A DNA stretch of 64,000 nt, taken from the NCBI RefSeq assembly GCF_900009135.1, contig NZ_LT797705.1, positions 28,724 to 92,723 of the forward strand. The letters run 5' to 3'. This document shows positions 53,953 through 63,110 of the stretch, piece by piece (positions within the stretch are counted from its first letter, which is position 1; each line of letters begins with the position of its first letter). Made by a program: the position numbers and the translations under genes. The notes under the pieces are model-generated. The model had not been told where the DNA came from. It saw nothing but the letters and a program-made list of their open reading frames with translations, and did not search any database. This DNA comes from Planktothrix sp. PCC 11201 (GTDB taxonomy: Bacteria > Cyanobacteriota > Cyanobacteriia > Cyanobacteriales > Microcoleaceae).

Positions 53953-54300
53953 GTGTTACTCACTTACGTTAAACAGAATGAAATTTTACCAGTTAGAGAA
54001 ATGATTCTCCAGTCATTGCGAGCTTACTGGCTACCATTAGCTTATCAACGAACAGGGGAAATTAATTCAGTTGTTTTGGAACGAATGTTTAGAAAAGCCG
54101 TGTATGCGTTGGAGAAGCACGCTTTGTTTTTGTGTGACCAAGCGGGTATTGATTATTCTTCCAATTTGCCACATCTTTACCGAGAAGATGGAATAAAAGT
54201 GACTTGGGATTCTGGTTTGATTCACTCTAATGAATTGACAACTGATAATTTATTAGAATTAGTAGGAGGCGATGAGTTTAATGATTCAGGTTTTTCATGA
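53953..54300 (+). CDS. unknown protein upstream of the ParA/MobD-like gene
   Basis: 115 residues from GTG 53953 (YVKQNEILPVREMILQSLRAYWLPLAYQRTG; VLERMFRKAVYALEKHALFL), helical and acidic at the end. Before IS insertion the frame ran in from an ATG now at 52726-52728, inside the abiEii end, giving MRYQPLKNTTDGVLL as the N-terminus. The IS therefore may have removed its start, leaving GTG or nothing. It precedes the ATPase gene by 80 bp. No family is recognised. Confidence 0.55.
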   Translation: MLLTYVKQNEILPVREMILQSLRAYWLPLAYQRTGEINSVVLERMFRKAVYALEKHALFLCDQAGIDYSSNLPHLYREDGIKVTWDSGLIHSNELTTDNLLELVGGDEFNDSGFS

Positions 54301-54380
54301 TTAGAAGCTGAAAAAGTAAGGAGTTGATTAGAAGTAAAACCCATTTTTATTTCTATAAAATCAAGTAATGGAGTAGCAAA

Positions 54381-54906
54381 ATGGCAGGTCGGAGTAGAAG
54401 AACCAAAGCTCAATTAGAACAGGTAGACCCTACAACTGAACAATCTGAAACATCAGGAGAAGTATCAATGACAGTAACAATAAAATCCCCAAGTCATTTA
54501 GGCGAAAATGGATTGGAGACTGTTGAGAAATACCCTACTAAAATTCATTTGATTGATGGAGAAAAAGGCGGTGTAGGTAAGAGTTTATTTGCAAGGGTTT
54601 TAATCCAGTATTTTATGGATAAGAAATATCCTTTTTTAGCCGTAGATGCGGACAGATCTAACCCCGATGTCTCTCGAATTTACGAAAGTGTTTGTCGGGA
54701 AGCTTTATTTAGTGAAGATGAGAAGAAATTTTATGAAGCGGACAAAATTTTTGAGTGGGCTTTTGACAATAGCATTATTGTCAATTTACCGGCTCAGGTT
54801 TATCCGGTGGTGACGAGTTGGATTGAAAAAAATAACTTAATTGAGTTAGGCAAACAATCCCAAATTACATTTTGTAAGTGGTTTGTTTGTACAGGAGGTT
54901 ACGATA
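54381..54906 (+). pseudogene. ParA/MobD-like P-loop ATPase, 5' part (split by IS630)
   Basis: A deviant Walker A motif, DGEKGGVGKS (59-68), is followed by AVDADRSNPDV. These are characteristic of ParA/MinD-type and mobilisation (MobD-like) ATPases. The intact protein would have 281 residues. After GGYD the IS630 copy interrupts it, and the frame resumes at 56096. These proteins act in plasmid positioning or transfer. The first 50 residues are a low-complexity Thr/Ser/Glu-rich leader. Confidence 0.8.
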
Positions 54907-56093
54907 AGCTGTTGTGCATTTAAACTGTGATTATAGCATTACCTTTGTTTTTAAGTTTACGTCCCCATTTAATAGATAACTGTCCCTCATTTAAAAGCTG
55001 ATGCAATAAACACTCTAGCTCATCAACTGATTTAAAGAGTCGATTAGCAATATATTCTTTAGCTGAATGCCAGACCAATTCAATTAAATTATAATCTGGA
55101 CTATATTCTGGAAGAAATTCTAAATAGATATTCGGCATTTCTGCTTTGATTTTTTCTAGGTATTCTTCTTTTTTGTGAAAACTTGCATTATCAAGAATAA
55201 TGACAATCTTGGCTCCTTTTTCTACAAATTCTTCTGCTTGATTTCCCGCTAATACCCACTCATGAATTAGCTCTTGATAAAAACTTTTTAACACTTGATA
55301 AAAATTATTTGCATTCCCTTTATCCAGAAATTCTACAAATCTTTTTTTGTCCGAGTACCTCAATCCTCCCATAACATTAACTTTTCCTTTTCTTCTGTCT
55401 CCTCTAATCTTTCTCCTCTTTCCTTTTTTACACCAGTTCTTTCTTTTTATTACTCTTAAATTAAATCCACTTTCATCCCAAAACCATACCTGTAATTGTT
55501 CTGGACTTTCTTTTGTTATTTTTAAATACTCTTCTATTTTATTTTTAAATAATTTCCTTTTTTCTGGATCTCTTTTCTCTTCCAAGCTATACTTTGCCCA
55601 CAAGTAAACATACTTTTTTTTCTTTAATATCCTTCTCACTTGTGAACCACTTAATTTTATTTCTGTGATTTGTTCTAAATAAGTTGCCAATCTTTCTCCT
55701 GTCCATCTCCCAAATTCATATCCTAATTCTTCCGGTTCTTTTTCTACAGTTTCTAATAATATCTCTATATATTTATCTGTGGCTTTTCTATAATTTCCTT
55801 TCATTCTTTCATCTTTTAGGCTTTCTAACTTGTCCGGATCTCCATGTACACACCAATAACATACTTTATTTATTGAACATCCCAAAAAATTGGCAATTTC
55901 ACTTTGTTTTTTACCATCATTTAGCAATAGTAGAATCAAGATTCTTTCTCTAATTTGTCCATTTTCTTCCTCTTTCAATCTTTTCTGTAGTTTCTCTACT
56001 TGCTTTTCATTTAAGTGATTTTTAGCAGGCATCTTTTTATTGATTTTTCTAAACTTAGTTTTTTATTATACCCTATTTAGATGCTTAACAGCT
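54907..56093 (-). mobile_element. IS630-family element, copy 3 (1187 bp)
   Basis: It has the same ends as copies 1 and 2, with TA duplications at 54905-54906 and 56094-56095. It differs from copies 1 and 2 by only a few bases near the transposase start (for example CATCTTT instead of CATATTT after the start codon, and TTTTTATTAT instead of TTTTCATTAT). Confidence 0.93.
54920..56032 (-). CDS. IS630-family transposase
   Basis: 370 residues, identical in translation to those at 321-1433 and 34212-35324; catalytic D186, D281 and E318 are all present. It lies in the element that splits the ParA/MobD-like gene. Confidence 0.95.
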   Translation of the reverse strand: MPAKNHLNEKQVEKLQKRLKEEENGQIRERILILLLLNDGKKQSEIANFLGCSINKVCYWCVHGDPDKLESLKDERMKGNYRKATDKYIEILLETVEKEPEELGYEFGRWTGERLATYLEQITEIKLSGSQVRRILKKKKYVYLWAKYSLEEKRDPEKRKLFKNKIEEYLKITKESPEQLQVWFWDESGFNLRVIKRKNWCKKGKRRKIRGDRRKGKVNVMGGLRYSDKKRFVEFLDKGNANNFYQVLKSFYQELIHEWVLAGNQAEEFVEKGAKIVIILDNASFHKKEEYLEKIKAEMPNIYLEFLPEYSPDYNLIELVWHSAKEYIANRLFKSVDELECLLHQLLNEGQLSIKWGRKLKNKGNAIITV

Positions 56094-56095
56094 TA

Positions 56096-56415
56096 GTGTG
56101 CAGTTATTTTTGAAATCAGTACAACATTTTGACAAAAAGATAGCTCATGTTTTAGTTCGTAATTTTGGGTTAGAGGACGATTGGAGTTCTGTAGAAGAAA
56201 TGGAAGAAGTCCAAAATGTGATTAAAAAATATGATGTTAAAGTCATTGATTTCCCTAAGTTTTATTCACGAGAAAGAAATGCCATTGATGCGAGGGGAAT
56301 TACGTTTGAATTAGCTCGGAATAGTCAAGAATTTGGGGTATTGGGACGGCAACGAATTAAGTCGTTTATGTTATCAGCTTACGAGGCGTTTGAAACGACG
56401 GGGATGTTACCGTGA
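56096..56415 (+). pseudogene. ParA/MobD-like ATPase, 3' part
   Basis: It continues the ATPase frame after excision of the IS (GYDSVQLFLKSVQHFDKKIAHVLVRNFGLEDDW...), ending TTGMLP at 56415. VIDFPKFYSRERNAIDARGITF is the C-terminal ParA-like portion. The next gene begins with an overlapping GTG (GTGA), so expression of both was coupled. Confidence 0.8.
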
Positions 56416-57095
56416 GTTATGGTGCTGTTGATACTAAATCGTTACTGGATATTGCTCTGGAAGGTCAATCTGAGGAATATCGGCGTAAGGTTTTGGAGTT
56501 GGCTTTTAAGGGGAAAATTGAGCCAACTGACCCCATATTTTTGATTTTATTAGCAACGGGGCGATTGGAAGTATTGATTCAAGAAAGCCCGAAACCAGAG
56601 GATTTTGAGTTAGCATTTGAGCGTTGGGTAGGGCGGATTAATAAGACACTGGCGAATTATGAACGAGTAGCCGTTGAGAAGCAAGAGGGGCAAATTGCTG
56701 AGGCGGTGAATTCTCTGGTACGTCAGACCGAATTAACAAAAGTAGCGACTTCTGCCCGTTCGCTGATGGTGGCGGCGGGTATTCTATTGACGACGTTGGG
56801 TGTCGGTGCGTTGATGGGATGGATGGGTGTGCTTTGGTCGCAAGGAGGGTTTGCGCCGGGGGAGGCGGTTCATCTGACTCAGGAACAGGCGGAGGGTTTG
56901 CGGTGGGCGACTAGCGCTGAGGGGAAGTTTGCTCGGAATTTGATGAGGTGGAATTCGGATGGTCTTACTGATTTAGAATGTAAAAAGGATGTTGAGCGCT
57001 TGGGGGTGACTCTGGAAGTTGCGGGGAGGCCAGCTACTTCGGGGTTTTGTACGATTTGGGTGGAGCCTGTGGAAAAGCGTAGGTTTAGGAAGTGA
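56412..57095 (+). CDS. DUF6753-like membrane protein downstream of the ATPase
   Basis: 227 residues from an overlapping GTG. A helical N-terminal domain (about 15-110) is followed by a transmembrane helix pair (about 120-145, SLMVAAGILLTTLGVGALMGWMGVLW) and a soluble C-terminus with ECKKDVERLGVTLEVAGRPATSGFCTIWVEP. Proteins of this type follow MobD-like ATPases on cyanobacterial plasmids, presumably acting in transfer or positioning (inference). Its translation depended on the split gene upstream. Confidence 0.6.
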   Translation: MSYGAVDTKSLLDIALEGQSEEYRRKVLELAFKGKIEPTDPIFLILLATGRLEVLIQESPKPEDFELAFERWVGRINKTLANYERVAVEKQEGQIAEAVNSLVRQTELTKVATSARSLMVAAGILLTTLGVGALMGWMGVLWSQGGFAPGEAVHLTQEQAEGLRWATSAEGKFARNLMRWNSDGLTDLECKKDVERLGVTLEVAGRPATSGFCTIWVEPVEKRRFRK

Positions 57096-57158
57096 ACTAC
57101 CCACACCGACTTGGAGTACCAAGTATAGAAACAAACAGATTAACAAAATAGTAACAGT

Positions 57159-58292
57159 ATGCAAATCAAAAAATTAGAGTATTACGACGATGAGTACAAA
57201 TGGAAGCTGGAAGAGGTAAATTTTCTGCCAAATCTTAATCTTTTAGTTGGTGTATCTGGTGTAGGAAAAACAAGAATACTCAGAGCTATTTACAATTTAA
57301 AATCTATAGCTAATGGTGCATCTCTAAATGGGGTTAAATGGAATGTTTGTTTTATAGCCAACAATAATCTTGAATATACTTGGAGTGGAGAATTTGAAAC
57401 ACGAGAAAACACTATTTCTATCAATGAAACTTCGGAAGATGACGAGCAAGTAAAACTCATAAATGAGCAATTAGTTTGTAACAATGAGACCGTTCTAATC
57501 GAGAGAAAAGACTCAGAAATTATTTTTAATGGAAGCAAAACCCCTAAACTATCGCCTTTTGAAAGTGTCGTTGAACTACTCAAACAAGAAGACCAAATTG
57601 CTCCTGTGAAAGAATCATTAGATAAAATTGTACTGGCTGATTCTGAGAGTGTTGATAGAGCTTGGCGCTTGCCAGTATCTATTTTTAAGAAGTTTGAAAA
57701 AGCTTCACTATCTGCTTTGCAGGAAAGTGGTTTGCCTGTACCAATAAAATTATCTATTCTTTACAGAACGCTTCCTGATGAATTTAACAAGATTAAAGAA
57801 GCTTTTATATCCGTTTTCCCAAACGTCTCCGACATAAAAGTTGAGACCATTAAGGATGACGATATTCCTATTGCATTGTCTAAGTTACTCAAGGAAGCTA
57901 CCACTGTTAGCATTAAAGAAAAAGGAATAGAAGATTGGATTGAGAATATCTCTTCAGGGATGTTGAAAACATTGATGTATATTAGTGAGTTATATCTAGC
58001 TCCTGAAAATTGCATTATCCTAATCGATGAATTTGAAAATAGTTTAGGCGTTAATTGCTTAGACAGTGTTACCGAGCTTGTACTTGATAATAAAAAGCTA
58101 CAATTTATTATTACTAGCCATCACCCTTATATAATAAACAATGTTAGTCCTGCTTACTGGAAAATAGTGACTCGGAAGGCTGGCTTGGTGACTGTCAAAA
58201 ATTCAAAAGACTTTCATATATCTGAATCCAGACAGAAAGCTTTCATTGACTTGATCAATGTTTTAGAGGACGAAGCAGACCTAGAGGAATAG
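57159..58292 (+). CDS. AAA/OLD-type ATPase of a two-gene defence pair
   Basis: 377 residues. Walker A is LLVGVSGVGKTR (28-39). A middle coiled region follows. The ABC-like signature region is ISSGMLKTLMYISELYLAP, then Walker B CIILIDEFENSLG and the H-loop TSHHPYIINN. This is the compact SMC/AAA_15-like architecture of OLD-family and PARIS/AriA-type ATPases. Its stop overlaps the following TOPRIM gene. It presumably senses or holds the nuclease inactive until phage invasion. AT-rich composition suggests recent import. Confidence 0.8.
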   Translation: MQIKKLEYYDDEYKWKLEEVNFLPNLNLLVGVSGVGKTRILRAIYNLKSIANGASLNGVKWNVCFIANNNLEYTWSGEFETRENTISINETSEDDEQVKLINEQLVCNNETVLIERKDSEIIFNGSKTPKLSPFESVVELLKQEDQIAPVKESLDKIVLADSESVDRAWRLPVSIFKKFEKASLSALQESGLPVPIKLSILYRTLPDEFNKIKEAFISVFPNVSDIKVETIKDDDIPIALSKLLKEATTVSIKEKGIEDWIENISSGMLKTLMYISELYLAPENCIILIDEFENSLGVNCLDSVTELVLDNKKLQFIITSHHPYIINNVSPAYWKIVTRKAGLVTVKNSKDFHISESRQKAFIDLINVLEDEADLEE

Positions 58293-58294
58293 TG

Positions 58295-58999
58295 ATGAAT
58301 ATTTACTTTTTGGTTGAGGGAAAGAGTACAGAGAAAAAGATATATCCCAAATGGCTTGAATATTTAATTCCAAATCTAGTAAGGGTTCAGTATTACGATC
58401 AAGTCGAAAATAACAATTATTATCTAATCAGTGGACAGGGATATCCCAGAATTCTATATGACGGACTTGAAAACGCCGTTGATAAGATTTTAGAGGCTCC
58501 AAGATACGATTATCTCGTTATATGTGTTGATGCTGACGAGGAGTCAGTAGAGGAAAGGATTCAATATATACGTGAGTTTATTAGAGGTAAAGAAATCAAT
58601 TTAGGAAAGACTAAAGTTGAAATTATTGTACAAAATCGCTGTATAGAAACTTGGTTGCTGGGCAATAAGAGGATTTTTGACTCTAGGCAACCACTAGATT
58701 TGCCATTGGCAAGCTATGTAAACTACTATGATGTCTCTCAGAACAATCCTGAAGAGATGGGAAAAGATAAAATGAGAAATCATGCTGACTTCCATTATGA
58801 ATATTTAAGAGAAGTTTTTAGATCAAAAAATTCAACATATAGCAAGAAAAATCCCAAGGATGCTAAAGAGAAATACTATTTTGAGGAACTACAAAAAAGA
58901 GTACGAGATCAACCTGAAGACCTTAAAACTTTTCAGTTCTTTTTAGAGTTCTGTGAGAGAATCAAAAATATTATGATTCAAAGGGCTAAGGAGGAGTAG
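58295..58999 (+). CDS. TOPRIM-like nuclease partner (DUF4276/RloB-like)
   Basis: 234 residues from ATG 58295 (a GTG at 58292 is an alternative overlapping the upstream stop). IYFLVEGKSTEKKIYPKWL supplies the TOPRIM glutamate, and YLVICVDADEESVEERI supplies the D-x-D pair. NRCIETWLLGNKRIF is also typical of DUF4276/RloB-like proteins. As in PARIS (AriB) and related systems, it probably cleaves nucleic acid on release from the ATPase. Confidence 0.78.
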   Translation: MNIYFLVEGKSTEKKIYPKWLEYLIPNLVRVQYYDQVENNNYYLISGQGYPRILYDGLENAVDKILEAPRYDYLVICVDADEESVEERIQYIREFIRGKEINLGKTKVEIIVQNRCIETWLLGNKRIFDSRQPLDLPLASYVNYYDVSQNNPEEMGKDKMRNHADFHYEYLREVFRSKNSTYSKKNPKDAKEKYYFEELQKRVRDQPEDLKTFQFFLEFCERIKNIMIQRAKEE

Positions 59000-59132
59000 T
59001 TAACATGAGAAATAATTAGATCAGAAGAGCGATAGGGGCATTATTGTAAAATCTTTGCTAGGTTTAATTTGTAGCTATATCATTGCCTAATAAACAGGTG
59101 ACTTTCACCAACTAAAGGACAAATCAAACACA

Positions 59133-60803
59133 ATGGAAGCCGCGCCAGCCAAAGTTATTCAGTATTTCAACGGGGAAAAACAGAATCTCATTCCTCTGTT
59201 TCAGCGTCCCTATACCTGGGGTGAAGACAATTGGAAGACACTCTGGAACGATCTAATGGTGCAATATGACATGGGGGACACAGGAACCCACTTTATGGGT
59301 GCCATCGTTTCTGTCCCAGCACGCAGCGTGCCCGTAGGAGTCAGTAAGTATCTGATTATCGATGGACAGCAACGCCTCACAACTGTGTCATTACTTCTCT
59401 GCGTTCTGCGTGATTGTCTTGATGCAAATTCAGCCTCACGCATACAGGAAGTTTACCTGACCAATCGCTTCCGCGAACCGGAGGACACTTTAAAGTTTGT
59501 GCCAACGCAAGTAGATCGAGATGTGTATCGCGCCATAGCCCTCGACCGCCAGGTTCCAGAAAATAATAAAGATGTTCGGATGGCTGCTGCCTATCACTTT
59601 TTCAGGGACAAATTGCTTAAAGGTACTGACCTTAACGACGATCCCATAGATATTTCCAAAGTGTTAACTACCCTAGAGCAACGTCTTCAAGTTGTAATGA
59701 TTAACCTTGGTGAAGATGACGATCCGTATTTAATTTTTGAAAGTCTGAATTTTAAGGGTGAACCACTTACCCAAGCTGACTTAGTAAGGAATTATTTATT
59801 GATGCGCTTCCGTCACTCGATTTCTACTGGTGGAGAGCAAGAAAGAGTTCACTCAAAATATTGGATTCCCCTTGAGAAGAGGCTTAAATCCGACCTCCCT
59901 GAATTTCTGCGCCACTACACAATGAAGGATGGTGATAATATCAAACAGGGTGGTATTTATGCGGCTATCAAGACGAAATTGAAAAACATGGATGCAACGG
60001 AAGCCGTCGAAGCAGAGGCTCAGTCTATGCTTCGGTTCGGCGAATTTTACGCTAGATTTCTCTTCCCAGACCAAGAAGAAACAACGAGCATTAGTGAATG
60101 CTTGGAGAATATCAACGAACTTCAAGTAACGACCTCCTATCCCCTATTACTCCGTCTATTTGATGCTTGTCAGACTGGGCATCTAATCGACGTTGAATTG
60201 GAGAAATGCCTTAAATTAATTGAGTCATTTGTAGTTCGACGGGCTGTTTGCAAAATACCAACTAACTCGTTAAACAAACTGTTTATTCAATTGGCTAAAA
60301 ACTTCCCGGAGGCGGATCATACCAAATGGTTGCAACGTTCTTTATCATCATCTCGTCGTTTTCCCAAGGATGCTGAGTTTGACATAGCCTTTATAAAACA
60401 ACCACAATATGGAAGTAGAATCACTCGTTTTATCCTTTGCCGTCTTGAACAATCTTTTAAACACAAAGAAACTGTGGATCTTTCTAAGGTAACAATAGAA
60501 CACGTTATGCCTCAAACAATGAATCAGGAATGGAAAGATGAGTTAGGTGCAGAGGCAGAGAAAATTCATAATACTTGGCTTGATACTTTTGGAAATTTGA
60601 CTCTAACCGGCTAAAATTCAGAGTTAGGTAATCTACCATTTTCCGAGAAGAAAGCTAAACTCGAAAATACACATATTGAGCTAAATCGTTGGATTCTTCA
60701 GCAGGAGAATTGGCGGGTACCAGAGATTGAGGAACGAGCAAAGAGTTTGCTACTTATAGCCAATAAGATTTGGTTGAGTCCCTCAGATCTGATTTCCGAT
60801 TAA
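59133..60803 (+). pseudogene. GmrSD-like DUF262/DUF1524 protein with late nonsense codon
   Basis: The DUF262 part has LIPLFQRPYTWGEDNW and LIIDGQQRLTTVSLLL. The DUF1524 part has VTIEHVMPQTMNQEW and TFGNLTLTG. Then a TAA (60612-60614) replaces what is almost certainly a Tyr codon, since the same frame continues NSELGNLPFSEKKAKLENTH to a stop at 60801-60803. The truncated product lacks 63 of 556 residues, including the Asn of the HNH-type site. It may be inactive or partly active. It is a second, distinct member relative to 17815-19635. Confidence 0.82.
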
Positions 60804-60970
60804 AACAGCAGATTCCAATTTTGTTTGGTTTCAGAAATACTTGCGTCTACAGCACCGATTAATACCGCAGTTTGCTGAATGGTTTGAGCCAATAAGTTCA
60901 GCATAGCATCAGGAGCGATTGCCTACGGTACGCTACGCTAACGCACTTATTTTTGGGGGTGCAACTTCAG

Positions 60971-62545
60971 TTAATCAACCGACTGTTTCGATAAAACTTC
61001 AACAATCTTCCCAGCTAAAGCATTACCCAATTCCCTCGGTTCCAGTTTATGCAACCCACCCCCATAAACGCGCCCCTCACTCATTAACGCCTCATCGGAA
61101 ATACGATCAAGTGCCTGCCATACCTCCTTCAGTAATTCTGACGGATCTAAAAGCACTTTGGCAAGAGCAGGTTTGGGATACAACATCAAATAGACATTTG
61201 TAGCCGTCGCCCTTGAATGATTGAGGATAAATCGAAAAGGTCTACCTCTACCAGTATTCTGACGACCCATATAAGTACATAGAAATGGAGAAGGAGGACG
61301 CTTTTCTTGAGAATACCAGGGAGAGCGATGTTTGCAGAGATAGCGATCGCAAATACCCTGCTCTACCCCCATCTGCAAATATTCCCAAAGTGTAGGATAC
61401 TTAGCTTTCACTTCATCTGGGGGCAACTCGCACGAGAGCAGAAAAAGCTGACGATCAAGAATTGGATTTCCTAAATCATCGGCTTTAATTTCATCCACTG
61501 GTAACAGTCGGGGGCTGGGCAAAACGGGCTTAAGAAATTCCATCGGCAATTGATATTCAGAAATTTGTTCTGGTTTCAACACAAAAAAATCATTCGCTCC
61601 TGTCGCCAACCCTCGTTTGATTGTGAATAAATCCTTCAGCTTCAAAGACTGCTCCTGAGAAATCACCCGTTCCGACATCAACCCGAACTTAGTCCACTTA
61701 GCTGCACCGCGTAGCGATTCCACCGACATCATCAGGGACATCTTAGGTTGTGTCAGACTTCTTCCGTAGGTAAATTCAACAGCATGGTTAACAGGTGGCA
61801 AAGCTTTCTTAAACCAAACGACTGCGGACGATACCAACGCATCCTCAAATTGTACGTCCACCGGATCAAAACAATGAATTCGCAGTAAAGTAACGCAGTT
61901 GAGCAGATAATCTTTAATGGGTTGTCCGTAATTCACATCCATAAATCCGGTCGGAATCAGCCATCCTGCTAACCCATCAGTTGCCATCCAAGCATCTGAA
62001 AGACACAAGAAATAACAGTAAAGACTAGCCAATTGACTAAGTTTTATCCCCGCTATCTCTTCTGTTATCCGTTGCAACCGTAGCTTTTCAACTCGACTCA
62101 AATGATGATGTCGGGTGTATGGAGGATTGCAAATCAGCAAGTTAGCTTTAGTGCGATTCCCGAAGGGATCGCTTCGCGAATCGCAATTAGGGGGTACAGC
62201 GTTGGTAAAATCTGTAATATTTAGCTGAAGTGGAGTATCGCGCCAAAGTTCGATCGCTTCATTGCCATAGTGGGGGTCAATTTCGTATGCGATCGCTTCT
62301 ACAATTTGCGGTAAGGAAAATTGCTCCAATAATGCGGAGTAGAACGCTCCCGTTCCAAAAGCTGGGTCAAGAAAGCGAATTTTTGAGGCAGATGGTAATA
62401 ACGTCTTGGCATACTTCAACATCTCTGTTGCCAGTGCTGGATGCGTGGCAAATTGGCCCAACTTATTTCGCTCTGTTTGGGTTTTTGCACTATCCAGTTG
62501 CAACTGTCGCAATACCCGAATTGATTCTGTTGTAGTTAAGTTCAT
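60971..62545 (-). CDS. N6-adenine DNA methyltransferase of a type II R-M system
   Basis: 524 residues from ATG 62545, which overlaps the upstream nuclease stop (ATGA). The frame goes up to 62584, but the coupled start is preferable. SAM-binding motif I is RFLDPAFGTGAFYSAL and catalytic motif IV is NPPY (LLICNPPYTRHHH). The target-recognition region is C-terminal (LFTIKRGLATGANDFFVL; HRSPWYSQEKRPPSPFLCTYMGR), as in Eco57I/gamma-class enzymes. It is intact, so it likely protects DNA without a matching nuclease. Confidence 0.88.
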   Translation of the reverse strand: MNLTTTESIRVLRQLQLDSAKTQTERNKLGQFATHPALATEMLKYAKTLLPSASKIRFLDPAFGTGAFYSALLEQFSLPQIVEAIAYEIDPHYGNEAIELWRDTPLQLNITDFTNAVPPNCDSRSDPFGNRTKANLLICNPPYTRHHHLSRVEKLRLQRITEEIAGIKLSQLASLYCYFLCLSDAWMATDGLAGWLIPTGFMDVNYGQPIKDYLLNCVTLLRIHCFDPVDVQFEDALVSSAVVWFKKALPPVNHAVEFTYGRSLTQPKMSLMMSVESLRGAAKWTKFGLMSERVISQEQSLKLKDLFTIKRGLATGANDFFVLKPEQISEYQLPMEFLKPVLPSPRLLPVDEIKADDLGNPILDRQLFLLSCELPPDEVKAKYPTLWEYLQMGVEQGICDRYLCKHRSPWYSQEKRPPSPFLCTYMGRQNTGRGRPFRFILNHSRATATNVYLMLYPKPALAKVLLDPSELLKEVWQALDRISDEALMSEGRVYGGGLHKLEPRELGNALAGKIVEVLSKQSVD

Positions 62546-62955
62546 ATCCCAAACAATGCCAAGTCTTCTATTCGATGTTCCCATACCCAGTCAATTCCTT
62601 CAGCAGCTTCATAACCCAAATAACCACTATCGAAATAACCGCAAAGAAACAGAATAAAGCGAACATTCTCACCATAGTTATTGCGTAATTGAGCCATTTT
62701 TACTGCTTCTTCTTTCCGTCGCTTATTGGGATTAGTATAGTCTCCAGCAGATTTCGCTTCAATTAAAAGCGGTAGCTGGCTCGGGCTGGACTGAATGGGT
62801 TTAATTACGATATCAATTGGAATATTAATTTGTTTAGTACCTCCTTGCAAAAGGATGGGAATATTGAGCCGAAACGAAAAAGTTCCTGGCAGCATTCTCT
62901 CGAAACTTAATCGGGTTCCTCCCCCAATATACGAGTAGCCGTGCTGCTCTAGCCA
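62542..62955 (-). pseudogene. XamI-type restriction endonuclease, C-terminal remnant
   Basis: An open frame of about 137 codons (WLEQHGYSYIGGGTRLSFERMLPGTFSF...). It contains PLLIEAKSAGDYTNPNKRRKEEAVKM, the E-x-K catalytic half of XamI-like PD-(D/E)XK enzymes. A TAA and unrelated sequence precede it, so the N-terminal half (usually about 150-170 residues) is missing. An ORF from ATG 62895 (117 codons) is possible but should not cleave DNA. Sequence up to the IS5-type transposase at 63111 shows no rest of the gene. Confidence 0.7.
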
Positions 62956-63110
62956 TTAGACATCTCCGAAAATCCTCAAATGCCCTCTATCGCTACTTTT
63001 TGAGTCTCTAGCACTCCTGTGCCGGTTTCTCCTAAAGTAACGGATTCATAGGCTTTTTCAGTTACATTAATAATAATTAATGAATTTTATTTCTGATATT
63101 CAATCATTTT

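Noticed and set aside
57096-57158. Separate small gene between the DUF6753-like and ATPase genes
   Set aside because: Only 63 bp, consistent with a leader and promoter; no start-stop pair of useful length.
60800-60904. Short minus-strand frame MLNLLAQTIQQTAVLIG...
   Set aside because: It has a protein-like composition, perhaps the tail of a lost gene, but at 34 codons with no ribosome-binding site or recognised family it is not supportable as a gene.
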